In this document: positions 11,901 through 19,700 of the stretch, piece after piece
Layout: each line of letters opens with the position of its first letter
Position numbering within the stretch: the first letter of the stretch is position 1
NCBI RefSeq assembly: GCF_037975245.1
Contig: NC_092563.1
Span: 11,583,501-11,647,500 of the forward strand
Origin: Apostichopus japonicus
Taxonomy: Eukaryota > Echinodermata > Holothuroidea > Aspidochirotida > Stichopodidae
Direction: 5' to 3'
Length of the DNA: 64,000 nt
Program-made: the position numbers and the translations under genes
The notes under the pieces: generated by a model
Database searches by the model: none
What the model was told of the DNA's origin: nothing
Seen by the model: the letters and a program-made list of their open reading frames with translations, nothing else

Positions 11901-14900
11901 ACTAATTGCATTTGAAAATCATTAAAACCTCAATGCATATTTACATTGCTGGTTGACATGTACACTATGAATTGTTTTTAGATTTGTAAGCTTTATTGAT
12001 GTAGACAGTACACTTCAATCAATGTTAGTACTTTATGTATCAAACTTTCCATTAGTCCACATTTACACAGTGTTCAAATGTCTTCATTCTGAACAATAAA
12101 GCTGAAACATTAGTGGATAAAAATGAATTCCTGATTATGACTATATTGTACCTTATTATAATAGAATAAGTCTGTGGAATTGATGTTTGAAAGTATAAGT
12201 GTTGTCAAATTTGGTTGTAAGGATGGGTCAGGATGCTTGCACGAATGTGTCTTACATTAAATATTCCCATATGAAACATAGCAAGGAATAATAAAGCCAG
12301 TTGGCTTGGAGTTGTCACAAAAAGGTAGAATGTATCATTATAAGTGCAGCCTACACTTTCCAGTAAGCCTTTAGGTGGGACCTGTGCAGTTTTTGGCAGT
12401 CAGATTTCATCATGCAGCCAAGAGATACTGAAGTTACAAAAACTTTCTGTGCTTTTGTTTTTAATCTGATAAGCAGTTCTGTCATAGTGTATATGATGCA
12501 AAAGTGAACTATCCTACTTATTCTGTCATAAAGTTTAAGTTTCCTTCTATTTTCCAGAGATATTATTGACCAGGCCTCATCAGCCATTCAAGTGTTTGCT
12601 CTTCTTGTGTTCTTTGACAACACTGCAGTATGTATACCCTTGTTCAAGATTAACATTCAATGAATATAGATGAGATTATGTGAAAGAATGTGTCATTAAA
12701 GGAAGATGTTATAATCATTTTATATGATGATACATTTTAAAGATAATGCTATGGAATAACGTTTAATATTGAAACCTGTTTTTCAATCTCCTTTGCAATT
12801 TGGTTGGAAACATTACAGAAAAGACATTTTCTTTTATCATCTTTTACCAAGTTTGCTGTAAGTTTAGGTGGAATGTTCGTTAATGTGAACTAAGACAGAT
12901 TTGTTTTACTCTTTTGCCGTAGAGGGCAAATAACCCTGGGGTCAACTCTTGTGTGCTTGGGTGGGTGTGTGTGTGTGAGACTGATGTCCTAGCTTGAAAA
13001 GATGATATTTCAAGAATGGTAACTTTACATGATATCATAATTAGACATGTAGCATCCTGTCATCATAAAAGAACCATTTTACTTGTTCTAAAAGTATAAC
13101 TGGAAATCATTAAGCCTATTGGGTCTCTGGTTTCTTATTTAAATCCACACATGCAACAACTAAGTCAGGTAATTAACAATTTATAAGGTTATTACTCAGT
13201 GTTTTTGTCAATGGTGTGTAATTTGCCAAGCTTGCAAGTGAAATGATGTTGAAGAAACTTTGTCTACCTGGGATGGAGCTGGTTAAATGTTCTGCTGCTT
13301 TCAATGTTAGGTGTTTATCATCTTAATTAGTTATTATTGTTATACTGTATATGTTATGGGCATCCACAGAAATGAATTCAGAGGGAGGGAAGACACATTG
13401 GTTTGTAATAGCTGGTCAACTCAGAAGAAAAAAAACTGGTTGACCAGTTTACGATAACAGAATTAAACAGTTAACTGTCAAAGTTGAACTGTTTTGTCTG
13501 TTGTCTGGGCCTGTAAAGAGAATTTGGCATAGAATGGAGTGATGCAGCATTATAAATGGGCCCCCAATAGTGAGTCCAAATTCACCCAAGCCCAATCATG
13601 GTAGTTATATTTGGCTAATGCTAACATTCTAAACCTTTCCAATGTAAGCAAACATTTGTTCTATAATTACAGCAGTATACTGACACATGTAGGAAATATT
13701 TTGGATTGTGTTCACATTTTTCATTTTATCATAAGATAATTTATTCATAGCTCATACAGATAACTGACTTTACACAGGATCGATTCAGACGCTGAATAAC
13801 ATGATATAAAAATGATATATACATTTGATGAGATCTTTACAAAAATAAGAAATTGCATGTTTTAAGTGCTTTATGTGGTATAGGAAATGGGTGCATGAAA
13901 TTTAGACTTAAGTAAATATTCTTCTACTTAAAGCATAAATTTAAATCTAAATAAAAATTTGTTTAAGTTGAGAATTTCTTCTTCAACTTTTTTCTCAAAT
14001 ATATAATATTTTAGGTGAAAAATCAGAAAGTTGTAGGGGTGCCTTAGGCACAATTTGTACCCGAAATAAATATCCTGCTTTGACAAAATAAATTGTTGAT
14101 CAAGCACAGATTGTTCGACATCTAAAGTAAATGACTCGCCTGTATTACAACCCCAAAATGAATGATGGATAGTTTCTTCGTCATCCTCACAAAAGTTGCA
14201 CATGGAATTATGTTTAATATTCATTTGATGAAGCAAACAATTTGTGCGCCGAGTCCTATGAATAAAACGATACTGAACAAATTTAATCTTATTAATGACT
14301 GCAAAGGACTTAAAATACCATTCTCCATCGATTCTCATTAAATTGAAAGGAGGTTTTCCATTTGAGACAAGAGAGCGGCTTGGTAGAGACATTCTTTACC
14401 ACCATCTTATAAAAGGCACAGGACATAGTGAGAATAATGGATAACCTGTGATACAAAGTGTTATCTTCAAGGGGAATATAATGTAATGCTTCTGCTACAT
14501 GGTGGAGTGTACCATATTATTTTCTGGCTCTGTTCTTTTTCTGGGTATGGTTGCTGCCCTTGGTGTGTTTTTCAATTTCCTTTTTGTATCCAGCTTTTTG
14601 GAGGGCTGTGTTGTAGATGGGTGCTGCTTCTTTATAAATATCATGGTGTGATGAGAGGGTTGAGATTCTTCTGCCAATGGCTTGTGGCAAGCCGTTTGTG
14701 ATTGGTGGAGGGTGGTTTAGATTTGTCTGGACCGTAATTTTCAGACCAAGATCCTTGAAAAGTTTGACGAGCTTCTTCCTGGCAAGGTCAGCATCACTGC
14801 CTGAATAAGATGTTAAAGTGGCGTACCTATCGTCATTGTATAAACCTATGCTGTGTGTATTGAGCACTTTACTGCTATTACTGAACTTTTTATACTAGCT

Positions 14901-16662
14901 ATATATATATATAAATTTTGATTTTTGCAACCAAACCTCTACTCAGAGTTTCATGCTTACTAGCAATCGTCAGGAGGTGTACTAAAAAGCTATCTCTCTT
15001 TCATCTTAGTTTTGACTTTATTTTGGGGGTGTTTTGGTTGGTGTCTGCAGCTTGCGAGGATTTCTGATCTTTTGTTCAAGAGATTAGGGCTAGAATGATC
15101 TATTATTGCTAGTTTCTCGGCCTGGCATAAATTACAAGAACCTGAGCTGTTGATCAATGTGTTTGATCTCCTGACAATGGACCAGGAGATTTGGAAGGCT
15201 CTATTACTTTCTTTTAGAGACCAAACATGTTTTGAAAGCTCAGTTTCTCTGTGATATTTCTTCAAGTTGAACGACTTTTTGTGGTTATTAAACCTTGTTT
15301 TGAACTGCCCTCCGCAAATACCAATATAAATAGACTTAGAATCCCCAGCAGTCACTTCAGCTTTGTATACTATGGAGGGGGTCAAGCACTCTCCTCCGAG
15401 GGGGCAGGTCTCTCGCATTCTGCAGTTGCATCCATGCTTGGGTGAATTTTCAACGGCCTTTGATAGAACTTTTTTATTGTGGCTGTTGATAATAGCCTTT
15501 GCGTTTCTCATGCAGCTGTAGCTTAATTTGAGAGTATTTTCGTTGAATATTTGATGGAGCCTGTGTTCTGGGGGAAAGTGCTTGGCCACTAACTTCAAAA
15601 AAGTTTTTCCAATGTTTGTCTTTACAGTTTTGCTAAATGGGGGGTTAAACCATGTGATTTTTCTGGTTCTTTTGTTCCTTTTTTTTGAGGCAGGCCGGGT
15701 TTCTGGTTCGAATTTGAGGTCGCAGTCGTAGCCACTTGAGTTGAGTGCCTCTTTGTATGCTGGTGACGCTTCATTGAATATGCTTTCTTTGCATGATAGG
15801 CTGCTTAATCTCTTATTTACGGCTGGGGGGATGTTCTTTATAATGCCTGGTAGGTGATCCGAGTGTGAATGGACGAAGAGGGGGTTGTCGCCTGGTTTCC
15901 TGTAGGGGGTGAACGATCCGTTGGCAAGGTTCATTGTAATGTCTAAGTAGTTCACTGCCTGCAGGTTGGTTTCAATGGTGACCTTTAGGCCAAACTTGTT
16001 GAAAAGTTGAGTGACCTCTTTTCGTTTCTTGTCGGCTAATCGGCCCGAGCGGGTCCTAAGTGCGGCCAGGCCGTCATCACGGTACAAGCCCACGTCAGCT
16101 GGACTGAGGTGCTGTTTCAGATTGTGTAAGATGAAAAGGCCAACTAGTTCACACACTTCCACGCCATCGTGGCTGCCCATAGTCACGTCGAACAAGTTTT
16201 TGCTGTCCTTCTTGGTCCACGGGTTGGCGTCATTAAAGAGAATGGACTTTCTGGCGTGCAGTATAACTGTGTGGTCGATGGCAGAAATGTTAACATAGGT
16301 TTTTGCCCAATTGAGGGTGTCGGTTAGGAGCTTTTCTGTGATTGATGGATAGAAATCGACTATGTCGAAGATCATGAAGGTTCGGTGGTGTTTATCCTTC
16401 AAGGATTTGAACCATTCGATGACGGTGGATGTGCTTCTCCACTGGTTAACCTCTATTGTGTTTCTGATTTCCTGGTTGATTTTATCCAGAATGACTTTGC
16501 TTACTTTGCCCATTTCACTTTTTGCTGGGTTTATAAGTCTGCTCGTTTTGCAACCAAACCTCTGACTGAAGGTTTGGTTGCAAAAATCAAAATTTACATT
16601 ACGCTCTTCTTCATAACGTGGAATTGAGCACTCTATCGTGTTCTACTTGGAACATTTTACAC

Positions 16663-16715
<53 letters not shown>

Positions 16716-19700
16716 TATATATTATATATGTTTATTAGTAACATAATTTCTTTCATATTTTAGTCCTGTTTCAGTGGCATTGTCCGAGGTACTGGTCATC
16801 AAGTTCTAGGGGCAGTTATCAATTTGGTTGGATTCTACATTATAGGAGTTCCATTGTCTGTGTCGTTACTGTTCTTTACCAAATTCCAAATAACTGGTAA
16901 GTGAAAATGATTGTTGACAATGACACTATCAGCAGTGTTGTAGTCCAGTAGCGTAATACTAGTACCAAGTACTCCCAGGTATAGCAGTTACTTTCAATCC
17001 CAATACTTCTTAGGTACTTTTGATTTGAATGTACAAAAGAACCTCATTGTTATTCTGCTCCCTGATTGTCATTGTAAGCAAATGATATTTAACAGCAGCC
17101 TGAAAGTAAGAGTGCTGCAACCTTGTTATTACTCACTAAATTCAAAATATCTCAATATTTTCAAAAATGTTCTGATGTAGGATTGACAAAGTCATGACAA
17201 GCCACTTCTTGATGTGTACACAGGGTTGTTAGACTAATGGTAATATTGCCTTCATGCTACTAACAACATTCATCGCTATTTAATGCATTCTCCATTATTG
17301 TACAATCTATAAATATTTTATTTACTGCTGGGTAAGAGAACTGAATTACCAGTATGATTACTTTGATACTCGGGTATGTTACATTGAGTGCAAGCACTGA
17401 GTACAACTGTTATCAACACTGTATGAATAATTGCAAGTTGAATTTTAAGGCCCAACCTATGGTTAGTGCATATTGAATCAGTGCAAGCAAGAAGGGGAAT
17501 CCATGAAGCTGAAGATAGCATCTCAATTTGCATACATATATGACCCCTATGTGTCATCACTCTGGAGGCACATAGATCATTATATCTCCACCATGATCCA
17601 ATAAAGCAGCCTTGTCCTCATGACCTTTGACATTTCATGTTAATGTATAGGCTCTAAATGTTCATTTTTGAGCTATTTGGTAATCACAAACATTTCCCCA
17701 GGTAAGAACAATTAATTTAATAAAAGAGCATGTGACCAATGGCAGGTGAATGTAATTAATCTGTCAGAGAATGGTATCTTATATGGGTTTGGGGGCTTTG
17801 ACAATTTTATCATTTTGGTATATATGCATCTTGGCCTAAATGGGTGACTAACCTTGGGTCGTGAACTAGAGATGAATGATAATACCAGCAGGAAGTCCAG
17901 AGTCTCACCAAGGAGGACAAAATGAAGGGGATAGGGGCCAATACAGTAGTGTACTACAATACATTGACCCGGCCAATATAGTATTCTACTACAATACAAT
18001 GACCTGGCCAATATAGTAGTCTACTACAATACATTGACCCGGCCAATATATTATTCTACTACAATACATTGGCCAGGGCCAATATAGTAGTCTGCTACAA
18101 TACATTGACCAGGGCCAATATAGTAGTCTACTACAATAAATTGACCCGGCCAATATAGTAGTCTACTACAATACATTGACCCGGCCAATATAGTAGTCTA
18201 CTACGATACATTGACCAGGGCCAATATAGTATTCTACTACAATACATTGACCAGGGCCAATACAGTAGTCTACTACAATACATTGACACGGCCAATATAG
18301 TATTCTACTACAATACATTGGCCAGGGCCAATATAGTATTCTACTGCAATACATTGACCCGGCCAATATAGTAGTCTACTATAATACATTGACCCGGCCA
18401 ATATAGTAGTCTACTACAATACATTGACCCGGCCAATATAGTAGTCTACTACAATACATTGACCCGGCCAATATAGTAGTCTACTACAATACATTGGCCA
18501 GGGCCAATATAGTAGTCTACTACAATACATTGACCCGGCCAATATAGTATTCTACTACAATACATTGACCAGGGCCAATATAGTATTCTACTACAATACA
18601 TTGGCCAGGGCCAGTATAGTATTCTACTGCAATACATTGACCTGGCCAATATAGTAGTCTACTATAATACATTGACCCGGCCAATATAGTAGTCTACTAC
18701 AATACATTGACCCGGCCAATATAGTAGTCTACTACAATACATTGACCCGGCCAATATAGTAGTCTACTACAATACATTGGCCAGGGCCAATATAGTAGTC
18801 TACTACAATACATTGACCCGGCCAATATAGTAGTCTACTATAATACATTGACCCGGCCAATACAGTAGTCTACTACAATACATTGACCCGGCCAATATAG
18901 TATTCTACTACAATACATTGGCCAGGGCCAGTATAGTATTCTACTGCAATACATTGACCCTGCCAATATAGTAGTCTACTATAATACATTGACCCGGCCA
19001 ATATAGTAGTCTACTACAATACATTGACCCGGCCAATATAGTAGTCTACTACAATACATTGACCCGGCCAATATAGTAGTCTACTACAATACATTGGCCA
19101 GGGCCAATATAGTAGTCTACTACAATACATTGACCCGGCCAATATAGTATTCTACTACAATACATTGACCTGGCCAATATAGTAGTCTACTACAATACAT
19201 TGACCCGGCCAATATATTATTCTACTACAATACATTGGCCAGGGCCAATATAGTAGTCTGCTACAATACATTGACCAGGGCCAATATAGTAGTCTACTAC
19301 AATAAATTGACCCGGCCAATATAGTAGTCTACTACAAAACATTGACCCGGCCAATATAGTAGTCTACTACAATACATTGACCAGGGCCAATATAGTATTC
19401 TACTACAATACATTGACCAGGGCCAATACAGTAGTCTACTACAATACATTGACACGGCCAATATAGTATTCTACTACAATACATTGGCCAGGGCCAATAT
19501 AGTATTCTACTGCAATACATTGACCCGGCCAATATAGTAGTCTACTATAATACATTGACCCGGCCAATATAGTAGTCTACTACAATACATTGACCCGGCC
19601 AATATAGTAGTCTACTACAATACATTGACCCGGCCAATATAGTAGTCTACTACAATACATTGGCCAGGGCCAATATAGTAGTCTACTACAATACATTGAC

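Larger units (their letters stand above)
14906..16597 (-). mobile_element. Penelope-like element PLE2, 5'-truncated, ORF otherwise open
   Basis: On the - strand in MATE intron h/i. Its 3' terminus (14909-14980) holds a hammerhead motif and the sequence tttttgcaaccaaacc. The same terminal sequence recurs inverted at the 5' side (16570-16597), so the copy again has inverted ends. (TA)n tracts flank both sides (around 14900-14912 and 16665-16713). The ORF begins inside the RT domain. Confidence 0.92.
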
